From: a bacterium | Lineage (GTDB): Bacteria > Zhuqueibacterota > Zhuqueibacteria > Residuimicrobiales > Residuimicrobiaceae | NCBI GenBank assembly: GCA_029565685.1 | Contig: JAKQNR010000009.1 | Location: 124,001-188,000, forward strand | Direction of reading: 5' to 3' | Length of the DNA stretch: 64,000 bases | In this document: in pieces, positions 43,064 through 52,584 of the stretch | How positions within the stretch are numbered: position 1 is the first letter of the stretch | Layout of the letters: each line of letters opens with the position of its first letter | Program-made: the position numbers and the translations under genes | The notes under the pieces: generated by a model | What the model saw: the letters and a program-made list of their open reading frames with translations, nothing else | Database searches by the model: none | What the model was told of the DNA's origin: nothing

Positions 43064-44530
43064 TTACAAAGAGGAGGATTGTTGGAAGGGCTTTTTCTTT
43101 CTGGTCCGGATAAAAGCGTCAATCTCCCGCCAATAGAACCCAAAGACCAATCCACACAACACCACGGTGATTAAAAGATGACGAGGCCAAATCGCCAGCG
43201 GTACACTGTAATCCAGCACCAGAGCGGTCAACACATAGAGGAACGGCAAGACGATCATTTTGATCTTGTTGTAGCTTCCGGGCAATATATTTCTGCCCCA
43301 AATCGCCAGAAAGAACACCTGACCTGTTTTGGCCAACAGATTGGCCCAGACAGCGCCGATCAGACCTAGTTGCTTCACCAGCGCCACAGTGAGGGCGACC
43401 TGGAATAGGGCGGAGAGCAGCGTCGGCATTGGCAGGCGGGCGGTTTTCTTGAACAGAGAAAAAGGCGCCAAATAGAGATGATAAAGCGCGCGAGTGGCGA
43501 ATCCAAGGCTGAGCACCAACAGATAATCAAAGGCCTTGAAATAGGTTGCGTTTTTCACCACCAGCGGAACCAGCAGCGGGATGGCCGCTACAAACAAGGG
43601 AACGGCGAGCAGGGATAATGCGGAGAAAACATGGAAATATTTGCTCACCTCGGCAGAGCGTTCCTTGGTATCCGGCGTTCGCCATAAGGCGAATACTCGA
43701 GGATAAATGGAATTGGCCATGCCCATCTGCATAAATTCCAAAAGGAAGGTGCATTTGATCGCGAAATCGAAAACCGCGACATCCTGCTTGGATAAAAAAT
43801 GGTTGATGAGAAAACGATCGATATAGGTGAACACCCACACTAGGACGAAATAGATCAACAACGGATAACAATACCGCAGCATGCCTCTGATCAGATCGCG
43901 TTGAAAGGAAAGGCCGAACTCAACGAGAAACCAATACAACGCCAACAGAAAGATGGCCAGACCGGAGAGCAGACGGCCCCACATGGGACCGATCAGCGTG
44001 AACGGAAACAGGTACAGGCCGCTCAGACTCAACGCGAGGATAAGCGCGGTGTTAAACAGATTAGCCCAGAAGAAGCGACGGACGCGTTGCTGGTAGATCA
44101 ATAGATGAGTGTAGGTTTTAAAAAAGCTGTTAAAAATCGCAGTCAGGACCGACATGAATCCATAGGGAAAAAACGTCAGCGAGCCGTCGCGGAACACGAC
44201 GCGAAAAACCGCAGAGCCGGAGGTAAAGGAGAGCAGCACAAAGACAGCTCCGATGGCCAGCAATGCGATAACCGTGGTGCCAACCTGACGGCGCGCCGCT
44301 GCAGCCTCATCGCGGAATTCAGTGTAATGCACCACCAAGTAGGAATCCAGGCCGGCGTTGACCAGAATCTGGATCAACGCGGAGAATCCGGTATAGAGGG
44401 CAAAGGCCGCAAAATCCGCGGGCGTCAGCAGGCTGGTGTAAAAAGGGAGAAGGATAAAGCCCCACGCCAGCGGCAATGCGCCGACAATGGAATAGACGGT
44501 GGAAGATTTAAAGAATTGTTTTGAGATCAT
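43064..44530 (-). CDS. Wzx-like oligosaccharide flippase
   Basis: 488 residues with about 12-14 membrane helices (SIVGALPLAWGFILLPFYTS, LLTPADFAAFALYTGFSALI). This is the fold of the polysaccharide flippase (MVF/MOP) superfamily that moves undecaprenyl-linked glycans across the inner membrane. It ends in a short basic tail. Its start overlaps the GT2 gene stop by 4 bp. Together with two upstream glycosyltransferases it forms a small export operon that converges with the larger glycosyltransferase run. I see no Wzy polymerase. Confidence 0.88.
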   Translation of the reverse strand: MISKQFFKSSTVYSIVGALPLAWGFILLPFYTSLLTPADFAAFALYTGFSALIQILVNAGLDSYLVVHYTEFRDEAAAARRQVGTTVIALLAIGAVFVLLSFTSGSAVFRVVFRDGSLTFFPYGFMSVLTAIFNSFFKTYTHLLIYQQRVRRFFWANLFNTALILALSLSGLYLFPFTLIGPMWGRLLSGLAIFLLALYWFLVEFGLSFQRDLIRGMLRYCYPLLIYFVLVWVFTYIDRFLINHFLSKQDVAVFDFAIKCTFLLEFMQMGMANSIYPRVFALWRTPDTKERSAEVSKYFHVFSALSLLAVPLFVAAIPLLVPLVVKNATYFKAFDYLLVLSLGFATRALYHLYLAPFSLFKKTARLPMPTLLSALFQVALTVALVKQLGLIGAVWANLLAKTGQVFFLAIWGRNILPGSYNKIKMIVLPFLYVLTALVLDYSVPLAIWPRHLLITVVLCGLVFGFYWREIDAFIRTRKKKPFQQSSSL

Positions 44531-45549
44531 GATTTATAACTTGGTCTTCCCAGGGTGCGCGCCAGCCCCTCCACATCCCAACCGAAAAAACTAAACAGAT
44601 AACCGATCAGGCTGCGCAAGCGCCATAATGGATTGCAGGCGCCGCAATAGAACATTGCGGCCACATAATCCTTTCTCGCGCCGGCCGCATCCTTTTGAAT
44701 CAACTTGTACCGGCCCATGCGCGCATATGCGATCTGCACCGCGGAATGAAAATATTTTTTGATCGAGTCACGGTTCACCACCAGTCGGCTCTGTATTTTG
44801 GGATCGAGCGCATCATAAAACTGCAGACTGAGCGCAGATGCTTTTTTTAGACTGTCGGCCAGATAGGTTTTCGTCGTTTGGCCGATGTAATGCCGCCAGC
44901 ACCCCAAAGGCTGCGGATCGTAGAAAAATTCTCCCATCAGGGACAACGACAGGAGCGTGGGAATGTCCACCAGCGGCAACCCATGGCTCTGAATGAAACC
45001 GCCCATGCGCTGCAACGCCTGCCGTCGGATCAGCAGGGTCATGGCCGGAATGCAATTGACATATAACAAAATGTTGAGAAAACTTCCCGGCGGCTGATTG
45101 GCATAGTATTTTTTCTCCTTCGCCTTTTCTTCGGGCAGCTCGCGTAGAATTTCCGATCGATCGCGGTTGACAACGCGGGCCTTACCCCAGGCCAGCACGC
45201 ATTCCGAATGCGACTCCAATGCGCTCACCTGCCGCTGCAGTTTGTCCACTTCCCAGAGGTCATCTCCCTCCAGGATGGCGATGTACTCACCTCGGCTTTC
45301 AGCGAACGCCCTGTTGTAGGTTTCGCAGAGACGAAAAACACCAACGTTCGCTTGATGCAAATAGCGGATGCGCGGATCACGGTCGCTGAAAGCTCGTACG
45401 ATTTCGCCGGTCCGGTCGCTGCTGCCGTCATCGACAACGATCATCTCCCAGTGCGCATAGGATTGATCCAGCACCGATTGAATGCACTCCGCGATGAACG
45501 CTTCGTGATTATAGGTGGGGGTGATAATGGATACCAGCGGTTCGTTCAT
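44527..45549 (-). CDS. GT2-family glycosyltransferase
   Basis: 340 residues from the ATG at 45549 (MNEPLVSIITPTYNHEAFIA); an ATG at 45561 and a longer open frame into the next gene also exist. The GT-A domain has VDDGSSDRTGEIVRAFSDRD, YIAILEGDDLWEVDKLQRQV (acidic metal site) and a helical C-terminal half of about 140 residues. It is cytoplasmic and probably adds a sugar to a lipid-linked repeat unit exported by the flippase, whose gene overlaps its stop. Confidence 0.9.
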   Translation of the reverse strand: MNEPLVSIITPTYNHEAFIAECIQSVLDQSYAHWEMIVVDDGSSDRTGEIVRAFSDRDPRIRYLHQANVGVFRLCETYNRAFAESRGEYIAILEGDDLWEVDKLQRQVSALESHSECVLAWGKARVVNRDRSEILRELPEEKAKEKKYYANQPPGSFLNILLYVNCIPAMTLLIRRQALQRMGGFIQSHGLPLVDIPTLLSLSLMGEFFYDPQPLGCWRHYIGQTTKTYLADSLKKASALSLQFYDALDPKIQSRLVVNRDSIKKYFHSAVQIAYARMGRYKLIQKDAAGARKDYVAAMFYCGACNPLWRLRSLIGYLFSFFGWDVEGLARTLGRPSYKS

Positions 45550-45562
45550 GTCTTCACGCATT

Positions 45563-46573
45563 TCAGTGACTGCCCTCGATGAGGCGGCGCAGCGTCGCAT
45601 GGCGCCGTTCCTCGGAAAAATTCGTTTGCGCCCACTGCCGCGATTGGCTGCGAAGTTTCGGCGCAGCCGTTACGGCCTGGTGCAGCGTTGCGACTGCGGC
45701 CTCCGGCGTTCTCTCCTCAAGGATAAAACCAGCCGGACCAATGGCCTCAGGAATTCCGCCGATCCGGCTGCCGATTGCTACGCACTCGCACAACATGGCT
45801 TCGATCACGGCGTTGGGCAGACCTTCACGCAGAGATAGCTGCATGTAGATATTTGCTTTTTGGTAATACTCCCGCAGCGGCTCGATGCCGAGGGCGCCCA
45901 CCAGACACAAATTGTCGATCCCTAAATTTTCAAGAACTTGTCTCGCCTGTCCCTGCAGGCCGACGATTACAAAATCATAATCCGGACATAACTCAGCCGT
46001 TTCGGCAAAGAGATCCAATCCTTTTATTTTCAAACGGTTTAAATCCTGTCCTGCAGATACGGTGAGCACCATTTTTTCATTCTTACTGCCTTGGGGAAAC
46101 CACATTCGGCTGGAGTAGCCGGTAGGTGTAGGCAGAATGGTCCCTGAACAGCGGCCCGCTCGCTTGACGATTTCTGCAGACATGGATTTGGCCACAGGCA
46201 AAAGATAATCGGCATTGCGTAGACTGCGCCTGGCGCACCAACCACGAAACGGGCGGACAAAAACGCCATAGTTGAACTCGGGCACGCAGGCGACATCATA
46301 ACCGCCCAGCACCAGCAAGCTTTTTTTACCCAGGAGCCGGGAGAGCAGCACCGGCAGCCAGCTGTGATAGTCGGCGAACCAGATGAACACAACATCAGCC
46401 GCCGGCAGACGGCGTAACAACCAGACAGACAGGGTCAGCAGACTGCAAAGGTGGCGCCAGGCGTTGCCATAACGGTATAAAAAGCTTTTAACTTTATACT
46501 GCGAGGCCAAAAACGCCTCATCCTTGACCATAAAGCTGCTGTTGGCCGGCTTGATGAAAAGTATTTTTCTCAT
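45563..46573 (-). CDS. GT4-family glycosyltransferase
   Basis: 336 residues, start MRKILFIKPANSSFMVKDEA. The GT-B C-terminal half has MVLTVSAGQDLNRLKIKGLD, FVIVGLQGQARQVLENLGID, KANIYMQLSLREGLPNAVIE and CVAIGSRIGGIPEAIGPAGF. The donor sugar is unknown. It is the first gene of the leftward operon; its stop lies 13 bp before the favoured start of the GT2 gene. Confidence 0.9.
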   Translation of the reverse strand: MRKILFIKPANSSFMVKDEAFLASQYKVKSFLYRYGNAWRHLCSLLTLSVWLLRRLPAADVVFIWFADYHSWLPVLLSRLLGKKSLLVLGGYDVACVPEFNYGVFVRPFRGWCARRSLRNADYLLPVAKSMSAEIVKRAGRCSGTILPTPTGYSSRMWFPQGSKNEKMVLTVSAGQDLNRLKIKGLDLFAETAELCPDYDFVIVGLQGQARQVLENLGIDNLCLVGALGIEPLREYYQKANIYMQLSLREGLPNAVIEAMLCECVAIGSRIGGIPEAIGPAGFILEERTPEAAVATLHQAVTAAPKLRSQSRQWAQTNFSEERRHATLRRLIEGSH

Positions 46574-46920
46574 TTTTCATTCGAACAGACTGGCGGTTGA
46601 AACCATGGAGCAGCCTTCATCGCCTGGATAGCCTCCGGCCTGACCGCATCCAGTTAAAATAAAATGTATCATATTTTAATAGAAAAACAAACTTATTTTC
46701 CGGACAAAAAAGCCTTGTCTTTGCAGAGAACGAATGATAAATTACTTTTGTTGTAAGTTCGCCATCCATGTTTTTGCAGCTTGGCGCTGATAAAGCCGGC
46801 GAGGGCGACAGCCTGGCGATGCATACTTCTGAATCACCCCAACAGCCAATGAACTCTCTTTCCCAGCCTTGTGATTTTTGAACGGCGAAGGATGTCAAGT
46901 CTACTGGAAAGGCGGCGGTC
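46574..46920. other. divergent intergenic region
   Basis: 347 bp between the divergent GT4 and VCBS genes, AT-rich in the middle. TTGTCT, a 17-bp spacer and TAAATT near 46715-46745 could be a rightward promoter, but it lies about 180 bp from the next ATG. A 37-codon open frame at about 46769 has no ribosome-binding site. I see no RNA gene. Confidence 0.4.
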
Positions 46921-49311
46921 ATGAAAAAACTCTTGTTGCTGTTTTATTCTATAGCCGGTCCCGCAGTGGCGCAGCTCCTTTTTCAGGATCAAACCGCCCT
47001 CTATCAATACACCGCTCCCACTTACCAGATAACCGCGCTGGCAGACTATGATCGGGACGGCGATCTGGATTTTTTTCAAGCCAATGTGTTCGAATCGGCT
47101 TTTCTCTTCCTCAATAACCGCGAACACGGCCTGACCAATATCATTGAAGAGTCTGGACTCGATCCCACTGCGCCTACGGCCACCGGCTGCTGGGCGGATT
47201 TCAACAACGATGGCTGGACAGACCTTTTCGTGAGCGGTTACACGGCGCGCAATCGCCTGTATCAAAACAACGGCAACGCCGGATTTTCAGAGATCGCCGA
47301 AAGCCTGCCGCCGGAGCCGGAGGACAAAATGACCTACACGGCCGCTCTGGCGGATTATGATCGGGATGGCTTTGTGGATATTTTTATCGTCAATTTCACA
47401 GAAGGGAATAAAGATCAACTGCTGCGCAACAACGGCGACATGACATTCTCCGACGTCACCGATCAGGCCGGATTTTCCGCATTTGGCAACGGCAAGTCCC
47501 GCTGCGCCGCCTGGTGCGATTACAATCAGGATGGCGATGTAGATCTATTCGTCGGTGGTCAAAGACAATCCGCGCTGTTTGTCAACCAAGGCAGCGGCGT
47601 CTTCCAGCCCGTCAGATACTTTATATCCGATATCCGGGCTGCCATGTGGGCGGACCATGATCAGGATGGTGACTTTGACCTTACCGTATGCAGCGGTGAT
47701 TCGAACAATCCCCTGATCCTGGTGAACGACGGCCAGGGAAACCTCGATCCAGGGGTCCCGCTGCCCGGCTTTGCCGGCGCTTCCCCCTCTTATACGCCGC
47801 TCTGGGAGGACTGGGACAACGATGCGGATCTCGACCTAGCTCTTTTCGGCAATTCGGAGACCGGCACAGGATTGAGGCTGCTGCAGAACCTTGGCCACGG
47901 CCAATACCGTGACGTCGCCGCTTCGGCCGGACTCAACGCCGTTCATAACGGCTTTAGCATCAATGCAGCTGACCTGAACAACGACGGCCGAGTCGATCTT
48001 CTTCTTAACGATTACCAAAAGAGAAATAGCTATTTCTATGTGAATCAATCCGCTGCAAACCATTGGATTCAGCTGCAGTTGACAGGCAAGCAGAGCAATT
48101 ATTCCGCCATCGGCAGCATCGTGCACCTGTTTTTCGGCGACCGGCATCAGGTGCTGCAGATGGAGGTCAACGGACCCACCAGTAACAGCCCGGTACTCGA
48201 ATTCGGCCTGGGCTCTTTGACTTTGTTGGATAGTCTGGCCATCTGCTGGCCCTCGGGGCATATCCAGCGTCGTTACAACATTGCGGCGGACCAGCGCCTA
48301 CAGATCACAGAGTCCGATACGGTCAGCGGCCGGGACGTCGCCATAGAGCGCATCGTGTCGCCGCTGCCGCTTGTTTCATCAGGCGAAATCATACCAGCGG
48401 TGGTTTTGAAAAACAATGGCAGCGCGACCGCTCAAGATCTCTGGGCTCACTGTCTCATTGATTCCAGCGGCATCACCATCTACAACTGCCTGTTGAACAT
48501 CGAACAGATGGCGTCCATGGATACGCTCCTGGTCCAGTTCGATCCCTGGACTCCTACCATCCGCAATCTGTATCGTACCCATTTTGCCGTCTACCTGGTC
48601 GGAGATATGCGTCCGAACAACAACAGCACTGCACGAACCGTTCGATCGGCCCATGATCACGACGTAGGCATCCTCCGTGTAATGCTGCCGTGTGACGAGG
48701 CGAGCCTGAGCTATCACGTAAATCCGGAAATTGAGATCGAAAACGCTGGTCTTTATGCGGCCGGACCGTTCGACGCCGTATGTAAGATAACAGACACGGA
48801 CGGGACAGTCGTCTATAGTAACACCTATTTGGCGCAGGCCATGGCTGCGGGGTCCAAACGGGTCATCACTTTTGCACCGTGGACGCCGCCCAACGTCGGT
48901 CCGTTTACCTTTCGCTTTGAACTAAAATATTCACCAGATCAATTTCCACCGAACAACATCGCCGCGATCACCGTCTCCTCCGCAACAGAGATCGCGAAAA
49001 AAGACAATCCTCAACCCGACCGCTGCCTGCTGGCGTCCAATTATCCCAACCCGTTCAACAACGCCACCACCATCAACGTGAGGGTCCCGGCTGCAGGTCC
49101 ATTGACCCTGCGGCTGTTCAACAGCGCCGGCCGGCCGGTGTGGGCCTGGCACAGCCGAAGGGTCGAGGCGGGGGAACAGCGCATTTTATGGAATGGAGAA
49201 AACCAGCATTACGAGTCGGCCGCTTCGGGGATCTATTTTTATCGTATAGACTGGGTGGATGAAAAAGGGATGGAACAACGCGTTACCGGCAAAATGCTGT
49301 TGGTGAGATAA
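46921..49311 (+). CDS. secreted FG-GAP/VCBS-repeat protein with ASPIC/UnbV-like and T9SS-type C-terminal domains
   Basis: 796 residues. The signal peptide MKKLLLLFYSIAGPAVA is followed by seven or so FG-GAP/VCBS blades with calcium-type loops (ADYDRDGDLDFF, ADFNNDGWTDLF, CDYNQDGDVDLF, ADLNNDGRVDLL) making a probable beta-propeller. Then comes an ASPIC/UnbV-like region (NHWIQLQLTGKQSNYSAIGS, SLAICWPSGHIQRRYNIAAD), CARDB-like beta domains, and finally SNYPNPFNNATTINVRVPAA with a terminal KMLLVR. The last part is the YPNPFN sorting/FlgD-like domain. It is likely cell-surface and possibly adhesive; no enzyme site is seen. Confidence 0.9.
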   Translation: MKKLLLLFYSIAGPAVAQLLFQDQTALYQYTAPTYQITALADYDRDGDLDFFQANVFESAFLFLNNREHGLTNIIEESGLDPTAPTATGCWADFNNDGWTDLFVSGYTARNRLYQNNGNAGFSEIAESLPPEPEDKMTYTAALADYDRDGFVDIFIVNFTEGNKDQLLRNNGDMTFSDVTDQAGFSAFGNGKSRCAAWCDYNQDGDVDLFVGGQRQSALFVNQGSGVFQPVRYFISDIRAAMWADHDQDGDFDLTVCSGDSNNPLILVNDGQGNLDPGVPLPGFAGASPSYTPLWEDWDNDADLDLALFGNSETGTGLRLLQNLGHGQYRDVAASAGLNAVHNGFSINAADLNNDGRVDLLLNDYQKRNSYFYVNQSAANHWIQLQLTGKQSNYSAIGSIVHLFFGDRHQVLQMEVNGPTSNSPVLEFGLGSLTLLDSLAICWPSGHIQRRYNIAADQRLQITESDTVSGRDVAIERIVSPLPLVSSGEIIPAVVLKNNGSATAQDLWAHCLIDSSGITIYNCLLNIEQMASMDTLLVQFDPWTPTIRNLYRTHFAVYLVGDMRPNNNSTARTVRSAHDHDVGILRVMLPCDEASLSYHVNPEIEIENAGLYAAGPFDAVCKITDTDGTVVYSNTYLAQAMAAGSKRVITFAPWTPPNVGPFTFRFELKYSPDQFPPNNIAAITVSSATEIAKKDNPQPDRCLLASNYPNPFNNATTINVRVPAAGPLTLRLFNSAGRPVWAWHSRRVEAGEQRILWNGENQHYESAASGIYFYRIDWVDEKGMEQRVTGKMLLVR

Positions 49312-49329
49312 GTCCCGCACAAAGCGCAA

Positions 49330-49500
49330 CGCCATGGGATAACGGTCTGTCTAAGGGGATTGTTTCGCTCCAACCTAGATTTATAAAATGCTGATAAGCA
49401 ACCTCTTGGCGCGCAATGGCAGTCCTTTTTAGGGTCATTTGGTGAATAGCCCCTAGCGTTTGTTGCTCGCAATGACACTGCCGAACGCTAAGGCAGCCAG
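49330..49500. repeat. possible degenerate intergenic repeat
   Basis: GGGGATTGTTTCGCTCC near 49356, GCGCGCAATGGCAGTCC near 49410 and GTTGCTCGCAATGACA near 49461 resemble pieces of the widespread GGATTGCTTCGCTCGCAATGACA intergenic repeat in eroded form. The stretch lies between two convergent genes and has no coding signal. Identification is by memory of the motif only. Confidence 0.3.
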
Positions 49501-49543
49501 CGACGAACAGGGCAATCGGAAACCCGCATGAGAACCAAGTCCT

Positions 49544-50479
49544 TTATCTTCCAGGATACGCTTTGCCCGCATGCTCCGCAATATACCGTTCCGCTTCAAT
49601 GGCCGCCTGACAACCGGTCCCTGCTGCCGTAATGGCCTGGCGATACACGGAATCCTGAACATCACCGCAGCCGAACACGCCGGCGAGGTTGGTGCGCATG
49701 CGCCGGTCGGTCACCAGATAGCCGCCCTCATCCAGCTGCAGCTTGCCGGCGAACAGATCGGTGTTAGGATGATGACCGATGAACACAAACACGCCGTCCA
49801 CCGGAAAATCCGTGATTGCGCCGGTCTTGACGTTCTTGAGTTTTAGCGCGTTCACCGACCCTTGTCCCTTCACCTCTTCCACCACGGAATCCCAAATAAA
49901 ATCCATCTTTTCGTTGGCTTGAGCGCGCTCTTGAAGAATCGCATCCGCTCGCAGGCGATCGCGGCGATGGATGATCGTCACCTTGGCGGCGAAACGGGTG
50001 AGAAACAATCCCTCATCCAACGCACTGTTGCCGCCGCCGATCACCGCCACATGCTTGCCGCTGAAAAAAAAGCCGTCGCAAGTCGCGCAATAAGAGACGC
50101 CCTTGCCGATATATTGATCTTCACCCGGAACGCCCAGCCGCTTTGGATTTGACCCGGTGGCCACGATCACGGTTCTGGCCTCATAGACCTGATCCGTGGT
50201 TTTCACTTTCTTGATCTCGCCCTTCAGCTCCACTTCGGTGACCACCTCATAGAGCATCTCAGCGCCGAACTTGATCGCCTGCTGTTCCAGCAGCTGATAC
50301 ATCTCGAAACCGCCGAGACCGTTGGGAAAGCCGGGATAATTTTCCAAATCATTGGTCAGGGTCACCTGTCCGCCGCGTTCCAGTCCCGAAATCACCAGCG
50401 GCTGCAGATTGGCGCGGCCCGCATAAATTGCGGCGGTCAGGCCGGCAGGACCGGACCCGATGATAATCACATTGCGCAT
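49544..50479 (-). CDS. trxB: thioredoxin reductase
   Basis: 311 residues, the normal length of low-molecular-weight TrxB. FAD site IIGSGPAGLTAAIYAGRANL, redox-active CATCDGFFF, NADPH site VAVIGGGNSALDEGLFLTRF, and the closing GVFGCGDVQDSVYRQAITAA then GCQAAIEAERYI. It uses NADPH to reduce thioredoxin. In a bacillithiol organism, related flavoproteins can also act on bacilliredoxin, but the CATC site and overall form fit TrxB. It follows the Nif3-like gene after about 95 bp and may be co-transcribed. Confidence 0.95.
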   Translation of the reverse strand: MRNVIIIGSGPAGLTAAIYAGRANLQPLVISGLERGGQVTLTNDLENYPGFPNGLGGFEMYQLLEQQAIKFGAEMLYEVVTEVELKGEIKKVKTTDQVYEARTVIVATGSNPKRLGVPGEDQYIGKGVSYCATCDGFFFSGKHVAVIGGGNSALDEGLFLTRFAAKVTIIHRRDRLRADAILQERAQANEKMDFIWDSVVEEVKGQGSVNALKLKNVKTGAITDFPVDGVFVFIGHHPNTDLFAGKLQLDEGGYLVTDRRMRTNLAGVFGCGDVQDSVYRQAITAAGTGCQAAIEAERYIAEHAGKAYPGR

Positions 50480-50574
50480 GCACTCCTCCAGAATTCACTT
50501 CTATTCAAACCCTTTATAAGATGCTGCGAACCGTGAAAAGATTCTAATCCACCCTGTTGATTGCCTGCAAAGCC

Positions 50575-51315
50575 TCACACCGGATTATTGCGCTCGAAGA
50601 ATCGCACCTGCACTGGAAAAACTCGAGCCAGGTGCTCGCCCAACGCGCGAATGCCCATGCGCTCTGTGGCATAGTGGCCGGCGGCGATAAAATGAATGGC
50701 ATTCTCTTCCGCCAGATTCATCGTCTCCTCCTTGGCCTCGCCGGTGATGAAAGCATCCAACCCCGCTTCAGCGGCATCGCTCAAATCCCTGGCAGCACTC
50801 CCGGAACAAAAGCCAATCCGCTTGATCTGTACCGGTCCTGCATCGAACACCAGCGCCGCATGTTGAAACACAGCCTCCACCCGCTGAGTCAGCTGCGCAA
50901 TGGTCAGACCGACCACACGGCCTTGCACGCCGACTTCGCCCAGGGGCGTGACCTGCTCCAACCCCAGCGCCTGAGCCGCCAATGCATTGTTGCCCAGCAC
51001 CGGATGTTTATCCAGGGCAAGATGATAACCCAACAGTGTGATGTCGTTCTGTAAAAGTGTTTTCAGCCGGCTTTTTAAAGGTCCCCGGACCACTCGCGGA
51101 TCGCGATCCCAGAACAGTCCATGATGCACGATGATCATGTCCGCCTGCCACTCCGCCGCCTGTTGAAACAAATGCGCACCGGCTGAAACCGCGGTTACGA
51201 TCCGATGCACCTGCTCCTTTCCCTCCACCTGCAGACCGATCGGACAGTAATCCTTCACCTGATCGACCTGCAGATAATCGTTCAGATACTGGATAAGGTC
51301 ATCACGAGGAACCAT
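50575..51315 (-). CDS. Nif3-like dinuclear metal-centre protein (YbgI/DUF34 family)
   Basis: 246 residues, the short form without the inserted PII-like domain. MIIVHHGLFWDRDPRVVRGP near residue 60 supplies the HH metal ligands, LLGYHLALDKHPVLGNNALA the next histidine and Asp, and HYATERMGIRALGEHL the C-terminal His/Glu ligands. Members form hexameric rings with paired metals. Proposed roles include metal insertion or hydrolysis of cyclic compounds; function is not settled. It lies 17 bp after the nitroreductase stop. Confidence 0.92.
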   Translation of the reverse strand: MVPRDDLIQYLNDYLQVDQVKDYCPIGLQVEGKEQVHRIVTAVSAGAHLFQQAAEWQADMIIVHHGLFWDRDPRVVRGPLKSRLKTLLQNDITLLGYHLALDKHPVLGNNALAAQALGLEQVTPLGEVGVQGRVVGLTIAQLTQRVEAVFQHAALVFDAGPVQIKRIGFCSGSAARDLSDAAEAGLDAFITGEAKEETMNLAEENAIHFIAAGHYATERMGIRALGEHLARVFPVQVRFFERNNPV

Positions 51316-51332
51316 TTCCGTCCGCTTTCGTT

Positions 51333-51914
51333 TCAGTACCCATTGATGTGCAACACCGATGCCAGAGTGCGCTTGGGCACATGCAGCCGACCCTGTTCAT
51401 CGCGGTAATATTTGACCGAACCGTCAAGCGGTTCTGCCACCGGATCCTCCGCCGGATAGCCCAACGCCAGCAGGGAATCCAGGTCACAGTGCTCCGGAAT
51501 GGCCAGCTCCGCTTTGATATCCGCGCGATCGATGATGGAGCCGATCCAGCAGGCGGCAACGCCCTGTTCCAGCGCCGCAAGTATCATGTTTTCCGCTGCG
51601 GCGCCCACGTCGGCGCCATACCCTTCTGCACGTATCTTTTTGTTCACCAGAATCAGAATGAACGCGACGGGCGCCTGATCCGCACTCGGCTTGCCCTGGT
51701 CCGGCGGCAGATAGCCGGCCCAGCGGGTGCGCTCGAAGACATACTGCACGGCCCTGGTCTGTTCGAGAACCATGAACTCCAAAGGTTGCAGATTAGAGGC
51801 CGAGGGCGCTAGCCGACCGGCATTGACGAATTGTTTCAGAGCTTCCAGGGTGATCGGCTTTTGCGCAAAACGGCGCACGGTTCGTCGTTTACAGATCAAA
51901 TCATACACGGACAT
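51333..51914 (-). CDS. nitroreductase-family flavoprotein
   Basis: 193 residues from the ATG at 51914, with AGGAGGT just upstream; a longer frame to 51986 lacks conserved sequence. The FMN-binding N-terminus YDLICKRRTVRRFAQKPI, the LAPSASNLQPLEFMVLE loop, DVGAAAENMILAALEQGVAA and the C-terminal LALGYPAEDPVAEPLDGS match the family. Such enzymes reduce nitro compounds, quinones or enones with NAD(P)H. The natural substrate is unknown. It is the first gene of a run into the Nif3-like gene and perhaps trxB. Confidence 0.92.
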   Translation of the reverse strand: MSVYDLICKRRTVRRFAQKPITLEALKQFVNAGRLAPSASNLQPLEFMVLEQTRAVQYVFERTRWAGYLPPDQGKPSADQAPVAFILILVNKKIRAEGYGADVGAAAENMILAALEQGVAACWIGSIIDRADIKAELAIPEHCDLDSLLALGYPAEDPVAEPLDGSVKYYRDEQGRLHVPKRTLASVLHINGY

Positions 51915-52019
51915 TCTGACCTCCTGATGACGAGAAACTTGATGCTCCCGTTCCCGGTAATTTAAGGGCTGTAAAATAAAAAACAAAGAGAAAACAACGG
52001 GGTGGCTGGATAAAAGACT

Positions 52020-52047
52020 TTGTTATTTCTCGATTATGTGATATATT
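52020..52047 (+). promoter_or_regulatory. predicted sigma-70-type promoter for the EIIA-hisS run
   Basis: TTGTTA (52020-52025), 16-bp spacer, TATATT (52042-52047), with predicted start near 52054 and GGAG at about 52062 before the ATG at 52072. It lies in an AT-rich gap between divergent genes. Confidence 0.4.
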
Positions 52048-52071
52048 TATTATTGGATTAACGGAGTAGCT

Positions 52072-52533
52072 ATGAAATTGCAGGATCTCTTGTCGGAGCA
52101 GGTCATTCGCGTGCCCCTGCTTCACACCAAAAAAGAACAGATCATCGAGGAGTTGATCGATCTGATCCACCAGTCCGGCAAAATAAAGGATCGTGACCTG
52201 GCCCTTGCCAAAGTGCTGGAGCGCGAACATGTGATGAGCACCGGTATGGGTGAAGGGGTGGCGATCCCCCATGCCAAAACCGAAGCGGTGGAGGAACTGG
52301 CAGCCGCGTTCGGCATCACCCGCCAAGGAGTGGATTTCGCCGCCATGGACGACAAACCGGTGCGGTTGATCTTTCTTTTAGTAGGCCCCATGGATCCAAC
52401 CGGTCCACATCTTCAGGCCCTCAGCCGCATCTCCCGGCTGATGCACCGCAGTGAATTCCGCGACCGATTGGTGGAGTGCCCCTCCGCCGCAGCGGTCCTG
52501 GAAGCCATTGCTCTGGAAGAAAATTCCCTTTAG
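52072..52533 (+). CDS. PTS EIIA domain protein (fructose/nitrogen-regulatory type)
   Basis: 153 residues, a single EIIA type-2 domain. The phosphorylated histidine sits in MGEGVAIPHAKTEAVEELAA. KVLEREHVMSTG precedes it and FLLVGPMDPTGPHLQALSRI follows, as in PtsN/EIIA-Fru. With no sugar permease nearby it is more likely a regulatory EIIA (PtsN type) controlling metabolism or potassium and nitrogen responses by phosphorylation state. It is first in a rightward run ahead of hisS (51-bp gap). Confidence 0.88.
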   Translation: MKLQDLLSEQVIRVPLLHTKKEQIIEELIDLIHQSGKIKDRDLALAKVLEREHVMSTGMGEGVAIPHAKTEAVEELAAAFGITRQGVDFAAMDDKPVRLIFLLVGPMDPTGPHLQALSRISRLMHRSEFRDRLVECPSAAAVLEAIALEENSL

Positions 52534-52584
52534 CCGGTTCCTGGGACGGCCGGCAAACGTTTCACCCTGCAAAAAGAGAAGGAT

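Noticed and set aside
46769..46882. Possible 37-codon leader peptide before the VCBS gene
   Set aside because: No ribosome-binding site and no signal, repeat or regulatory codon pattern.
46617..46922. Open frame on the minus strand between the GT4 and VCBS genes
   Set aside because: Composition is not protein-like, there is no ribosome-binding site, and it covers a promoter-like AT-rich stretch.
49239..49478. Minus-strand open frame after the VCBS gene
   Set aside because: It spans the 3' end of the VCBS gene and an eroded repeat; no coding character.
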